DNA of 25,576 nt, from the NCBI GenBank assembly GCA_964621755.1, contig CAZUPI010000035.1, positions 1-25,576 on the forward strand, read 5' to 3'. A program made the translations under genes and the position numbers. Numbering within the stretch: the first letter of the stretch is position 1; the number at the start of each line of letters is the position of its first letter. The notes below the pieces were generated by a model. It was not told the DNA's origin, ran no database searches, and saw only the letters and a program-made list of their open reading frames with translations. This DNA is from UMGS1696 sp964621755. Lineage in GTDB: Bacteria > Bacillota > Clostridia > Oscillospirales > CAG-272. Shown piece after piece: positions 13,581-21,568 of this stretch.

Positions 13581-16500
13581 TCATTCGTTTATGGTGGAGA
13601 TACCCATTGTGACTTCTTCAAGCACGTCGAGGAGAACCTTTACCGTGTCCAGCGCGGTAAATATCGTTACACCGTTTTCGACTGCGCACTGCCGTATCTC
13701 GTGACCGTCAGACATGACGCCCGTGGAGTCGTAGTCGCGCGTGTTGATGACGTAGGTCACGTATCCTTGGCGGATGGAGTCGAGGATTTCCTCGCTGCCC
13801 TCGCTGATTTTCTTCTTGATTCTCGTGCGGATTCCGTGCTCTTTGAGGAACATCGCTGTACCGTGCGTTGCTTCAATGTTGAAGCCCATGTTGTAGAACC
13901 GCCGTATCAGCGGGAGCGCTTCCTCTTTGTCGCGGTCAGCCACGGTCACAAGAAGAGTGCCGTAATTCATCACCTGCATACCGGACGCCTGCAGCGCTTT
14001 GTACAGCGCGCGGGTCATTTTCTTGTCGTAGCCGATGGCTTCGCCGGTCGACTTCATTTCGGGGGAGAGATAAGCGTCAAGACCGCGGAGCTTGGAGAAG
14101 CTGAATGCCGGCGCCTTGACGTACCAACGTTCTTTTTCAGCCGGATAAATGGTGTCGAAGCCCTGCTCGCGGAGGGAAGTGCCGAGAATTGCGAGGGTTC
14201 CAATGTCTGCGAGACTGTACCCGGTCGACTTGGACAGGAACGGCACGGTTCTTGAGGAGCGCGGGTTGACCTCAATGACGTAAACAAAGTCGTTGGCGTC
14301 GACGATGAACTGGATGTTGTAAAGTCCTATGATGCCGATAGCAAGCCCGAGCCGTTTGGTGTAGTCGAGAATGGTCTCCTTCGCCGCTTGGGAGATGGAG
14401 AACGTGGGGTAGACGGATATGGAGTCGCCGGAGTGAATGCCGGTCCTCTCGACCAGCTCCATGATGCCCGGTACGAATACGTCGTGTCCGTCGCATACCG
14501 CGTCAACTTCAACTTCCCGCCCGACGATGTACTTGTCCACAAGAACGGGGCGTTCGCTGTCAAGTGCGACTGCATTTTCCAGATAGTGGCGGAGCATGGC
14601 TTCACTTGCGACGATTTGCATCGCGCGTCCGCCGAGCACGAACGACGGGCGAACCAGCACGGGATAGCCGATTTCCTCTGCCGCTTTGATGCCGTCCTCG
14701 ATGTTTGTCACAGCCTTGCCCTTCGGCTGCGGAATCTGCTGCTCTACCAAGAGCTTTTCGAACGAGTCGCGGTTTTCCGCCCGGTCGATGGCTTCCACGT
14801 CCGTACCGATGATGTTGACGCCGCGTTTTTTCAGCCCTTCCGCGAGGTTTATCGCGGTCTGACCGCCGAGAGAGGCGATAACGCCGTACGGCTTTTCCAG
14901 CTCGATGATGTTCATCACGTCTTCAATCGTCAGCGGCTCGAAGTAGAGCTTGTCCGAACAGGTGTAGTCGGTGGATACGGTTTCGGGGTTGTTGTTGATG
15001 ATGATGGATTCGCAGCCGTTTTTCTTTATGGTCATGACCGCGTGAACGGTGCTGTAGTCGAATTCCACGCCCTGCCCGATGCGGATAGGACCGGAGCCGA
15101 GTACCACAATCTTTTTGCGGTCTGACACGATGGACTCATTTTCGTCCGCATAAGTGGAGTAAAAATATGGGATATACGATTCAAATTCGGACGCACAGGT
15201 GTCAATCATCTTGTAAACCGGACGGAGGTTCTGCGCGCGTCTCATTTGCCATACCGCCTCTTCCGTGGTATTCCAAACCTCGGCGATATATCGGTCGGAG
15301 AAGCCGAATTTCTTCACGATAGCCATGGCTGCGGGAGACATTGGATTCTCGGCGAGGTATTTTTCCAGCTCCACGATGTGGCGGATTTTTTCAATGAACA
15401 GCATGTCAATCTGGGTTTCGTCGCAGATGAGCCCGGCGTCGATTTTACGGCGGAGAAGCTCAGCGATGGCGTAAATGCGGTCATCCGTGCCGATACCGAT
15501 ATAGGAGAGCAGGTCATCGGTCGGCGTGTCGTCAAATTTTTTCAGATGAATGTGGTACGCGCCGATTTCCAGAGAGCGGATGGCCTTCAGCAGACTTTCC
15601 TCGATGCTGCGCCCGATGGACATGACCTCACCGGTCGCTTTCATCTGCGTGGACAGACTGTTGTTCGCGTCGGAGAATTTGTCAAACGGAAAACGCGGCA
15701 TTTTGGTGACCACATAGTCGAGAGCCGGCTCAAACGAAGCGGGCGTATTGGCGATTTGGATTTCGTCAAGGGTCAGACCAATCGCGATTTTAGCGGATAC
15801 GCGCGCGATAGGGTATCCCGACGCTTTGCTTGCCAGCGCGGACGAGCGGGAAACGCGCGGGTTGATTTCGATGACATAGTAGTTGAACGACTGCGGGTCG
15901 AGGGCAAACTGAACGTTGCAGCCTCCCTCAATGCCGAGTTTGCGGATAATTTTCAGTGCCGAATCGCGGAGAAGATGGTATTCCTTGTTCGTGAGCGTCT
16001 GGCTCGGGCATACGACGATGGAATCTCCCGTGTGAATGCCGACCGGGTCGATGTTTTCCATGTTGCAGATGGTGATAGCCGTATCGTTTGCGTCGCGCAT
16101 GACCTCGTACTCAATTTCCTTGAAGCCGCGGATGCTCTTTTCCACAAGGACCTGATGCACAGGGGAGAGCTTCAATGCGTTTTTGAGAAGGGGATAAAGC
16201 TCCGCGTCATCGGAGGCAAATCCGCCGCCCGTTCCGCCGAGGGTGAACGCGGGGCGAAGTACCACCGGATACCCAATCTGGTGAGCCGCCGCGACCCCTT
16301 CCTCCAATGTGTTCGCAGTGAGAGAGGGAAGGACCGGCTCGCCGATTTCACAGCACAGCTCTTTGAATAACTCTCTGTCCTCTGCCTTTTCGATGCTTTC
16401 GGGCGGTGTGCCGAGCAGCTCGGTTTGGCATTCGTGAAGGACGCCCTTTTTCGCAAGCTGCATGGCGAGGTTCAATCCCGTCTGACCGCCGATACCGGGG

Positions 16501-16760
16501 AGAATGGCATCGGGACGTTCGTACCGGACAATTTTTGCCACATACTCAAGGGTCAGCGGTTCCATGTAGATTTTGTCAGCGACTGCGGGGTCGGTCATGA
16601 TAGTCGCGGGGTTGGAGTTGACGAGGATGACTTCGCATCCCTCTTCTCGGAGTGCAAGACATGCCTGCGTGCCGGCGTAGTCAAATTCCGCCGCCTGACC
16701 GATTACGATAGGACCGGAGCCTATCACCATTACTTTTTTTATATTTTCCCTCTTCGGCAT
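13581..16760 (-). CDS. carB: Carbamoyl-phosphate synthase large subunit
   Basis: This 1059-residue enzyme uses two ATP, bicarbonate and ammonia (from CarA) to make carbamoyl phosphate. The two homologous synthetase halves are plain: the first starts VMVIGSGPIVIGQAAEFDYA at about 10-29, the second IVVLGSGPIRIGQGVEFDYS near 550. Each has its ATP-grasp loop (RPAFTLGGTGGG and RPSFVLGGRAM). An oligomerisation region lies between them. The last 130 or so residues form the MGS-like allosteric domain that senses UMP or PRPP in relatives. Full length, no frameshift. AAGGAG in the carA end is its ribosome binding site; the gap to carA is five bases. Carbamoyl phosphate would also feed arginine synthesis if no second enzyme exists. 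Confidence 0.97.
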   Translation of the reverse strand: MPKRENIKKVMVIGSGPIVIGQAAEFDYAGTQACLALREEGCEVILVNSNPATIMTDPAVADKIYMEPLTLEYVAKIVRYERPDAILPGIGGQTGLNLAMQLAKKGVLHECQTELLGTPPESIEKAEDRELFKELCCEIGEPVLPSLTANTLEEGVAAAHQIGYPVVLRPAFTLGGTGGGFASDDAELYPLLKNALKLSPVHQVLVEKSIRGFKEIEYEVMRDANDTAITICNMENIDPVGIHTGDSIVVCPSQTLTNKEYHLLRDSALKIIRKLGIEGGCNVQFALDPQSFNYYVIEINPRVSRSSALASKASGYPIARVSAKIAIGLTLDEIQIANTPASFEPALDYVVTKMPRFPFDKFSDANNSLSTQMKATGEVMSIGRSIEESLLKAIRSLEIGAYHIHLKKFDDTPTDDLLSYIGIGTDDRIYAIAELLRRKIDAGLICDETQIDMLFIEKIRHIVELEKYLAENPMSPAAMAIVKKFGFSDRYIAEVWNTTEEAVWQMRRAQNLRPVYKMIDTCASEFESYIPYFYSTYADENESIVSDRKKIVVLGSGPIRIGQGVEFDYSTVHAVMTIKKNGCESIIINNNPETVSTDYTCSDKLYFEPLTIEDVMNIIELEKPYGVIASLGGQTAINLAEGLKKRGVNIIGTDVEAIDRAENRDSFEKLLVEQQIPQPKGKAVTNIEDGIKAAEEIGYPVLVRPSFVLGGRAMQIVASEAMLRHYLENAVALDSERPVLVDKYIVGREVEVDAVCDGHDVFVPGIMELVERTGIHSGDSISVYPTFSISQAAKETILDYTKRLGLAIGIIGLYNIQFIVDANDFVYVIEVNPRSSRTVPFLSKSTGYSLADIGTLAILGTSLREQGFDTIYPAEKERWYVKAPAFSFSKLRGLDAYLSPEMKSTGEAIGYDKKMTRALYKALQASGMQVMNYGTLLVTVADRDKEEALPLIRRFYNMGFNIEATHGTAMFLKEHGIRTRIKKKISEGSEEILDSIRQGYVTYVINTRDYDSTGVMSDGHEIRQCAVENGVTIFTALDTVKVLLDVLEEVTMGISTINE

Positions 16761-16765
16761 GTCTT

Positions 16766-17857
16766 TTATTCTCCTTTCATGATTTCTGTGAACTTATCGA
16801 ATAAATAGGCGCTATCCTGCGGGCCGGGTGCGCTTTCCGGATGGTACTGCACCGAGAAAATTTTATCGGCGGCGCACTCCACTCCTTCCACTGTGTTGTC
16901 GAGCAGATTCATGTGGGTGACGCGCAGTCCAGCAGCCTCTACTGTATTTCCGTCGACCGCGTAGCTGTGGTTCTGCGAGGTAATTTCCAGCTTTCCCGTG
17001 TCGAGGTTTCTCACCGGGTGATTTCCGCCGCGGTGACCGAATTTCAGCTTGTAGGTCTTTGCCCCATAGGCGAGCGAGATGATCTGATGCCCAAGGCAGA
17101 TGCCAAAAATCGGAACTTTTCCGCGGAGAGCACGGACGGTTTCAATGACGGGCTTTGCGTCCTCAGGGTCGCCGGGACCGTTTGAGAGAAATACGCCGTC
17201 CGGCTTCATTTTCAGGATTTCGTGAGCAGTCGTATTCCACGGCACGACCGTGACATTGCACCCGCGCGCATTGAGAGAGCGGATGATGTTCAGCTTGATG
17301 CCGCAGTCCACCGCCACAACGTTGAACTTGTGGTTTGCCGTGCGGGAATACCACTTTTTGCGGCAGCTTACACGGGATACCTGGTCGTGCGGAATGGGCG
17401 TGCAGGCGATTTTTTCGAGTGCGTCGTCGGTTGACGTGTCGATATCGGTGATAATTGCGCGGCGTGACCCGTAGTCGCGGATGCTGCGTGTGAGGCGTCT
17501 GGTGTCAATGCCCTCGATTCCGGGAATTCCATATTCCTCAAGCATTTCCGCCAGCGTTTTGGTGTAACGGAAGTTTGAGGGCTGGTCGTTGTATTCGCTG
17601 ACGATAAGACCGCCGATGGTGGGGAGTTTGGTCTCAAAATCCTCGTCTGTGACGCCGTAGTTTCCGATGAGCGGATAGGTCATCACGGTCATTTGGTCGG
17701 TATAGGAGGGGTCCGATACGATTTCCTGATAGCCCACCACAGAGGTGTTGAATACGATTTCGGCCACGCGTTCGATTTTCGCACCGAAGCCGTATCCGAA
17801 GTATTCCGAACCGTCCTCAAGAACCAGTTTTCTGTTGCAGTTTATTTTTCCATCCAT
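16766..17857 (-). CDS. carA: Carbamoyl-phosphate synthase small (glutaminase) subunit
   Basis: This class I amidotransferase releases ammonia from glutamine and channels it to CarB. With the start chosen here it has 363 residues. KLVLEDGSEYFGYGFGA opens the N-terminal CarA domain. The nucleophile Cys254 sits in FGICLGHQ, and His339/Glu341 in QYHPE complete the triad. The frame stays open upstream to another ATG at 17890. I prefer the ATG at 17857 because GGAGGG lies nine bases before it and the protein then begins as the family does. The start overlaps the pyrC end by 16 bases. Second gene of the pyr operon. Confidence 0.95.
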   Translation of the reverse strand: MDGKINCNRKLVLEDGSEYFGYGFGAKIERVAEIVFNTSVVGYQEIVSDPSYTDQMTVMTYPLIGNYGVTDEDFETKLPTIGGLIVSEYNDQPSNFRYTKTLAEMLEEYGIPGIEGIDTRRLTRSIRDYGSRRAIITDIDTSTDDALEKIACTPIPHDQVSRVSCRKKWYSRTANHKFNVVAVDCGIKLNIIRSLNARGCNVTVVPWNTTAHEILKMKPDGVFLSNGPGDPEDAKPVIETVRALRGKVPIFGICLGHQIISLAYGAKTYKLKFGHRGGNHPVRNLDTGKLEITSQNHSYAVDGNTVEAAGLRVTHMNLLDNTVEGVECAADKIFSVQYHPESAPGPQDSAYLFDKFTEIMKGE

Positions 17858-19101
17858 ACAATTTTCCCTCCGCATACTGTCATTTTGCATTTTCCGTATA
17901 CTTGTTCTCCGGCAAATGGGGTTGCATGTCCCATGGATGCAAATTTCGCCGGATCAATTGTGTATTCTTCACATAAATTAAAGATTGTAAAGTCCTCTGC
18001 GGGACCGTCCTGACCCGCAGACAGCCCGAACCGTCTGCGCGGCGCGTCAGTCAGCATTTCGATGAGCCGCTTGAGCGGTATGATTCCGGGTCTCACCAGT
18101 CTGGTGTAGAGGACCGGAAACGCGCATTCCAGCCCGACGACGCCCATCGGACTTTTTTCAAGCCCACGAGATTTTTCCTCATCGGCGTGTGGTGCGTGGT
18201 CGGTGGCTATCATGTCGATGGTTCCGTCGAGCACCCCTTGGATGAGCGCGCAGCGGTCAGCGGACGAGCGAAGAGGCGGATTCATCTTGAACCGTCCGTC
18301 CTCAATCAAATCCTCATCGGTTAAAGTGAGGTAGTGCGGCGCGGTTTCGCACGTCACGTCGACGCCGTTTGCTTTTGCCTCACGGATGAGCTCGACCGAT
18401 TCCTTCGTCGAAATATGGCACACGTGATACTTCACGCCGGTTTCCGCCGCCAGCTTTAAGTCGCGTGCAATCTGTCTCCATTCGCTTTCGGAGGAGATGC
18501 CGCGATGTCCGTGGGCTTTGGCATATGCCCCGTCGTGAATGTACCCGCCGAACAGGAGGGAGTTGTCCTCACAGTGCGCGGCGATGAGCTTGTTCAGCTC
18601 GCGTGCCGTGTGCATCGCAGACCGCATCATCTCATCGTCCTGCACGCCCCGTCCGTCGTCGGAGAACGCGCAGACTTTGTCCGCTATGCCGCGCATATCG
18701 GCAAGCTCCCGTCCGAGCTCACCGACTGTGATGGCGCCATACGGGTGGACGCGGATTACAGCGTCCCGCTGAATAAGGTCAAGCTGCGCCTGTAAGGTTT
18801 CCGGGGAGTCGGGAACGGGATTCAGATTCGGCATCGTGCAGACGTCGGTGTATCCGCCGTGCGCTGCCGCCAGGGAGCCGGTGTGGATCGTCTCTTTATA
18901 AGAAAATCCCGGCTCTCTGAAATGAACGTGCACATCAGCGAAGCCGGGAAAAATAACGGAACCGGTAATGTCGATTTTTTCAGAAAAATCGGAAAACGTA
19001 TCGGAAACGGAAAGAACGTGGGCCTGGTCGCCTGAAATAAGAACAAATATGTCGGACAACGTTCCGCTTTTATACAATTTTCCTCCGGTAAGAAGCGTCA
19101 T
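17842..19101 (-). CDS. pyrC: Dihydroorotase
   Basis: This 419-residue zinc amidohydrolase cyclises carbamoylaspartate to dihydroorotate. Metal ligands fit the family: His58 and His60 in DVHVHFREPG, Asp149 in FSDDG, His176 in AAHCED, His229 in HVCHIST and Asp301 in ATDHAPH. It is of the long, B. subtilis-like class rather than the 350-residue E. coli type. The frame is open upstream through the leader terminator. I chose the ATG at 19101 because AGGAG lies seven bases before it and lies after the terminator. It is the first gene of the operon, directly behind the attenuator-like leader. Confidence 0.95.
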   Translation of the reverse strand: MTLLTGGKLYKSGTLSDIFVLISGDQAHVLSVSDTFSDFSEKIDITGSVIFPGFADVHVHFREPGFSYKETIHTGSLAAAHGGYTDVCTMPNLNPVPDSPETLQAQLDLIQRDAVIRVHPYGAITVGELGRELADMRGIADKVCAFSDDGRGVQDDEMMRSAMHTARELNKLIAAHCEDNSLLFGGYIHDGAYAKAHGHRGISSESEWRQIARDLKLAAETGVKYHVCHISTKESVELIREAKANGVDVTCETAPHYLTLTDEDLIEDGRFKMNPPLRSSADRCALIQGVLDGTIDMIATDHAPHADEEKSRGLEKSPMGVVGLECAFPVLYTRLVRPGIIPLKRLIEMLTDAPRRRFGLSAGQDGPAEDFTIFNLCEEYTIDPAKFASMGHATPFAGEQVYGKCKMTVCGGKIVWMEK

Positions 19102-19125
19102 ATCAGTACTCCTGTATCGTAGTAC

Positions 19126-19163
19126 AAAAAAACCGGTACACATGGCTTGCCCTTGCATACCGG
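19126..19163 (-). terminator. Intrinsic terminator in the pyr operon leader (attenuator)
   Basis: On the minus strand CCGGTATGCAAGG (19163-19151) pairs with CCATGTGTACCGG (19145-19133), 13 positions with one mismatch and two G-U pairs, around a five-base loop. Seven Ts follow at once (19132-19126). It lies about 105 bases into the transcript and 24 bases before pyrC, so it must be conditionally bypassed for the operon to be expressed. Confidence 0.8.
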
Positions 19164-19229
19164 CTCAATCCGCGATAAAAGAACGGATATAAACACACGC
19201 AGATATCCCGATTTCCTGACAAACCTTGT

Positions 19230-19245
19230 GGGTCTCTCTGTACCC
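19230..19245 (-). promoter_or_regulatory. PyrR-like binding loop in the pyr leader
   Basis: On the minus strand GGGTACAGAGAGACCC forms a GGGU/ACCC stem capped by a CAGAGA-containing loop. The known PyrR anti-antiterminator consensus is ARUCCNGNGAGGYU; this matches at UxCAGAGAGxC, with paired-position changes. It lies about 25 bases after the predicted start and about 70 bases before the terminator, as in PyrR-regulated leaders. GGUAC here could also pair with GUACC in the terminator's 3' arm. No pyrR gene is in the window, so the regulator is inferred. Confidence 0.5.
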
Positions 19246-19275
19246 ATTTAAAAATTTATCTCTATAATTTATATT

Positions 19276-19304
19276 ATTATATCACATGAATTCCGGTTGG
19301 TCAA
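19276..19304 (-). promoter_or_regulatory. pyr operon promoter
   Basis: On the minus strand TTGACC (19304-19299), a 17-base spacer and TATAAT (19281-19276). It is nearly consensus sigma-A. The start would be near 19269, leaving a leader of about 170 bases. It sits only 70 bases beyond the end of the upstream dehydrogenase gene, for which no clear terminator is seen. Confidence 0.75.
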
Positions 19305-19374
19305 TAGTGAACATTTAGAAATTTTCTTGTTGGGAAAAGTGTGTTTTTATTGTTTATTACATATCAGCCCAAAA

Positions 19375-20505
19375 TCAGCCAAACGTTCTGGCGTAAATAT
19401 CGGACATTTCACCTCGGGTGATGACGTACGGGCTGTTTGTATAGTTCCCCGCATCTGCTACACGGTCGATCAATTCCTCACGCTCGTCCGCGTCGATATG
19501 GAGCGTAACGCCGCTCATTTCTGGGATCCGGCAAATCATTTCGACCGGCGTCGTACCGAGATGGGATGCGAGCGATTCGATTTTGTCACGTCCTTCCGGG
19601 ACCAGCATATTATAGCGGAGGTATGCGCCTTCGAAGACTGCGCACGCTCTTCCGTGAGGAATACCGCGGGTCAGGGTAATGCTGTAGCCAAGAGGGTGCG
19701 GGAATCCGGTGCCGGTATAGTCGATGGCGATTCCGGCGGCGCAGGCGGCATATTGGAGTCTTGCCCGCTGTTCTTTGGTGTAACCGCCGGCGTCCCGTTC
19801 CCCGTCGGAATAGGCGTTCATAAAGAGAACATTCCAGATTTCGCGAGCAGCATAGAGAGCAGCTTCTTTGGATTTTTCCGTGGATTTCGGAGAGAGATAC
19901 GATTCAATTGCGTGAGAGAGCGCGTCCAGTGCGGTCGAGACGGTGTAGTTTTCGTCCAGCGATGCAGTATATTTAGGAGATACGAACGCGTATTTTGCAT
20001 AAGCGGACGGCGCTTTGAAGGTTTTTTTCTTTTTGCCGCCGTCGATGGTGAGGACGGAATAGCGGCACGCTTCGCTTCCCGTTCCGGCAGTTGTGGGAAC
20101 TACGACCAGAGGAAGTCCATCTGCGGTACGTTTTTCGTCGTCAAAGATGTCCAACACGTCGCAGTCAGGATTGGCAGCGTATGCGGCGATTGCCTTTGCG
20201 GCGTCGAGGGCAGAGCCTCCGCCGATGGCGACGACAAAATCGCATCCTTCACGACGGGCAAGGGCGCCTCCCTCGTGGCAGAGCGGCGCAGGCGGGTTTT
20301 CGGGAATGACGTTATAGCGGACGTAGGTAGCCCCAACAGCTTCCAGTGCTGCGGCTACGTCAGCCATAGCGCCGCACAGGTCCGCGGAGCGGCGGCCGGA
20401 TACAACAAGGGCACGTCGGCCGAGCTTTCCGAACAGGGCGGCATTTTCGGCGATACAGTTCTCTCCCGTGAGAATCGTAACCGCCTTATGAGTTGAAAAA
20501 TCCAT
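19375..20505 (-). CDS. Iron-dependent alcohol dehydrogenase family protein
   Basis: A 376-residue oxidoreductase of the group III (iron-activated) alcohol dehydrogenases, which interconvert alcohols and aldehydes or ketones with NAD(P)H. The dinucleotide motif IGGGSALDAAKAI is at about 94-106, and PTTAGTGSEA is at 137-146. Metal ligands are Asp194 and His198 (DALSHAIES), His270 (FPHPLGYS) and His284 (GIPHGRA). The substrate cannot be read from sequence. The frame is open to 20616, but the ATG at 20505 has AAGGAA before it and gives a family-like N-terminus. A 9-bp inverted repeat GTGAAAAAA/TTTTTTCAC (20521-20529 and 20553-20561) lies just upstream of the ribosome binding site. The gene stands alone in front of the pyr promoter. 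Confidence 0.88.
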   Translation of the reverse strand: MDFSTHKAVTILTGENCIAENAALFGKLGRRALVVSGRRSADLCGAMADVAAALEAVGATYVRYNVIPENPPAPLCHEGGALARREGCDFVVAIGGGSALDAAKAIAAYAANPDCDVLDIFDDEKRTADGLPLVVVPTTAGTGSEACRYSVLTIDGGKKKKTFKAPSAYAKYAFVSPKYTASLDENYTVSTALDALSHAIESYLSPKSTEKSKEAALYAAREIWNVLFMNAYSDGERDAGGYTKEQRARLQYAACAAGIAIDYTGTGFPHPLGYSITLTRGIPHGRACAVFEGAYLRYNMLVPEGRDKIESLASHLGTTPVEMICRIPEMSGVTLHIDADEREELIDRVADAGNYTNSPYVITRGEMSDIYARTFG

Positions 20506-20850
20506 GACAGATTCCTTTTTGTGAAAAAATGGGAAGACTTTATGACCTTTCGTTTTTTCACAATCCCTTTCCAGAGTGTATTTACAAAAATAAAGTTGAT
20601 TGATTGAGTGGAGCATGGACGCATGCGGATGGGGAAACCTGTTGAGAAAAATTTTTTGAAAAAGATTTTCTCAAGTCGTGTTCCCCCAAGCTGCATACTT
20701 CTCCGTCGAACTTACCTTAACTTAGTTTATCATAATGGCAAAGGAAGGTGCAAGAGTAAATTCGTGGATTTTTTCCTATATTAAATGGGTATTGCTTGTA
20801 GAATGTTACAAGCGTCCTGTGAAGTCTGCCAAAAAATGTGAAATTCCGCC
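20506..20850. other. Intergenic gap upstream of the alcohol dehydrogenase gene
   Basis: No gene is evident in these 345 bases. They hold an inverted repeat at the dehydrogenase ribosome binding site (20521-20561), a large hairpin (20631-20686) and copy D of a dispersed repeat (20698-20716, minus). A weak promoter-like TTGCAC, 18 bases, TAAACT is on the minus strand near 20755-20727, but it is not convincing. Confidence 0.5.
20631..20686. repeat. Nested hairpin upstream of the dehydrogenase gene
   Basis: Inner arms TTGAGAAAAT and ATTTTCTCAA (within 20642-20674) enclose a TTTTTGAAAAA-type centre. Outer GGGGAA (20631-20636) pairs with TTCCCC (20681-20686). It resembles the other GAAAAA/TTTTTC-centred hairpins in this window. 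It lies in the dehydrogenase leader. Confidence 0.45.
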
Positions 20851-21426
20851 TTAACGGAACCGTTTTTTGATTTCCTCAAGGTCGTGTAGAATTTTGCGGC
20901 AGACGAAGGAGACGTAAGAGGACAAGAGCATCCCTGCGCCGCAGAGAATCACCGGAATACTGAGCGAGCCGAACACAATTTCATAAATTATCGCAGCCGC
21001 GCCGAGAACGGGCAAAGCATATGTGGCAAGGGGCAGAAATTTTCCGTATGGGTCGCGGCACAGGTTGAGCGGTTCGTCAAGCGGCAGTTCCATTTCGGTG
21101 TAGCTGTTCTGCGCAGTCTCGTTTTCCGGGACTGCGGATTTAGCGGGTATTGTTTGAGAAGCAGTCTGCGCTGCTTCACGTTCCTCCCGCTCGCGCATTT
21201 TTTTACGATCGTGAAGTTCGCATATGCGTAGGAGGTACTCCATTCCGCCATCGGTCACTCCGGCGTTTCTGAGGTTTTTTTCATTTGAAACGAGACGGCG
21301 CACGGCAGACGACGTGGATGCGTCCATAAATTTTACAAAAGGCAGAATGATTTGCTTGCAGTTATCGCACAGCTTGGTTTTATCAGTATCGGGAATATCG
21401 CATCCGCAGTTACAACAATGTGGCAT
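20851..21426 (-). CDS. Zinc-ribbon membrane protein of unknown function
   Basis: A 191-residue protein. The N-terminus MPHCCNCGCDIP with CDNCKQ forms a short zinc ribbon (Cys4/Cys7 and Cys20/Cys23). A charged helical region around 62-87 (RKKMREREERE) follows, then a Pro/Glu-rich linker. Two hydrophobic segments at about 132-150 and 157-176 form a hairpin, followed by a basic amphipathic tail (LHDLEEIKKRF). The start is ATG at 21426, because AAGGAGG lies directly upstream; the frame is open to 21561 without a ribosome site. I do not recognise a specific family. Similar zinc-ribbon plus membrane-hairpin proteins are common in Clostridia without known function. Confidence 0.72.
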   Translation of the reverse strand: MPHCCNCGCDIPDTDKTKLCDNCKQIILPFVKFMDASTSSAVRRLVSNEKNLRNAGVTDGGMEYLLRICELHDRKKMREREEREAAQTASQTIPAKSAVPENETAQNSYTEMELPLDEPLNLCRDPYGKFLPLATYALPVLGAAAIIYEIVFGSLSIPVILCGAGMLLSSYVSFVCRKILHDLEEIKKRFR

Positions 21427-21462
21427 GGAAACCTCCTTATAAATTTTACAAAAATTATGGTA

Positions 21463-21563
21463 ACGTGAGTTCGAGCCCGACTTCATCCTCCGCTGTCCAA
21501 ATATTTTTGAGGAGGAGTTCGGGAAGAAATTATATTCCCAAAATCTTCCCGTCGAACTCACGT
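21463..21563. repeat. 101-bp element with 12-bp perfect terminal inverted repeats
   Basis: ACGTGAGTTCGA (21463-21474) and TCGAACTCACGT (21552-21563) are exact complements. Inside, CCCGAC (21476-21481) can pair with GTTCGGG (21517-21523), and GGGAAGA (21521-21527) with TCTTCCC (21544-21550). These two inner stems share bases, so they are alternatives. The right end carries the dispersed GTGAGTTC-GACGGG core. No clear target duplication is visible. It lies between the GH27 stop and the zinc-ribbon gene and may act as a terminator. Confidence 0.6.
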
Positions 21564-21568
21564 GAAAA

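Noticed and set aside
13701..16370. Long open frames on the plus strand opposite carB (up to 374 codons), and similar ones opposite other pyr genes
   Set aside because: They mirror the GC-skewed codon pattern of real genes on the other strand and have no ribosome sites or recognisable motifs.
17858..17890. Longer carA reading frame starting at 17890
   Set aside because: No ribosome binding site there, and the extra residues do not fit the family; GGAGGG positions the start at 17857.
19102..19158. N-terminal extension of pyrC up to 19158
   Set aside because: It would be translated through the leader terminator and T-run; AGGAG supports the start at 19101.
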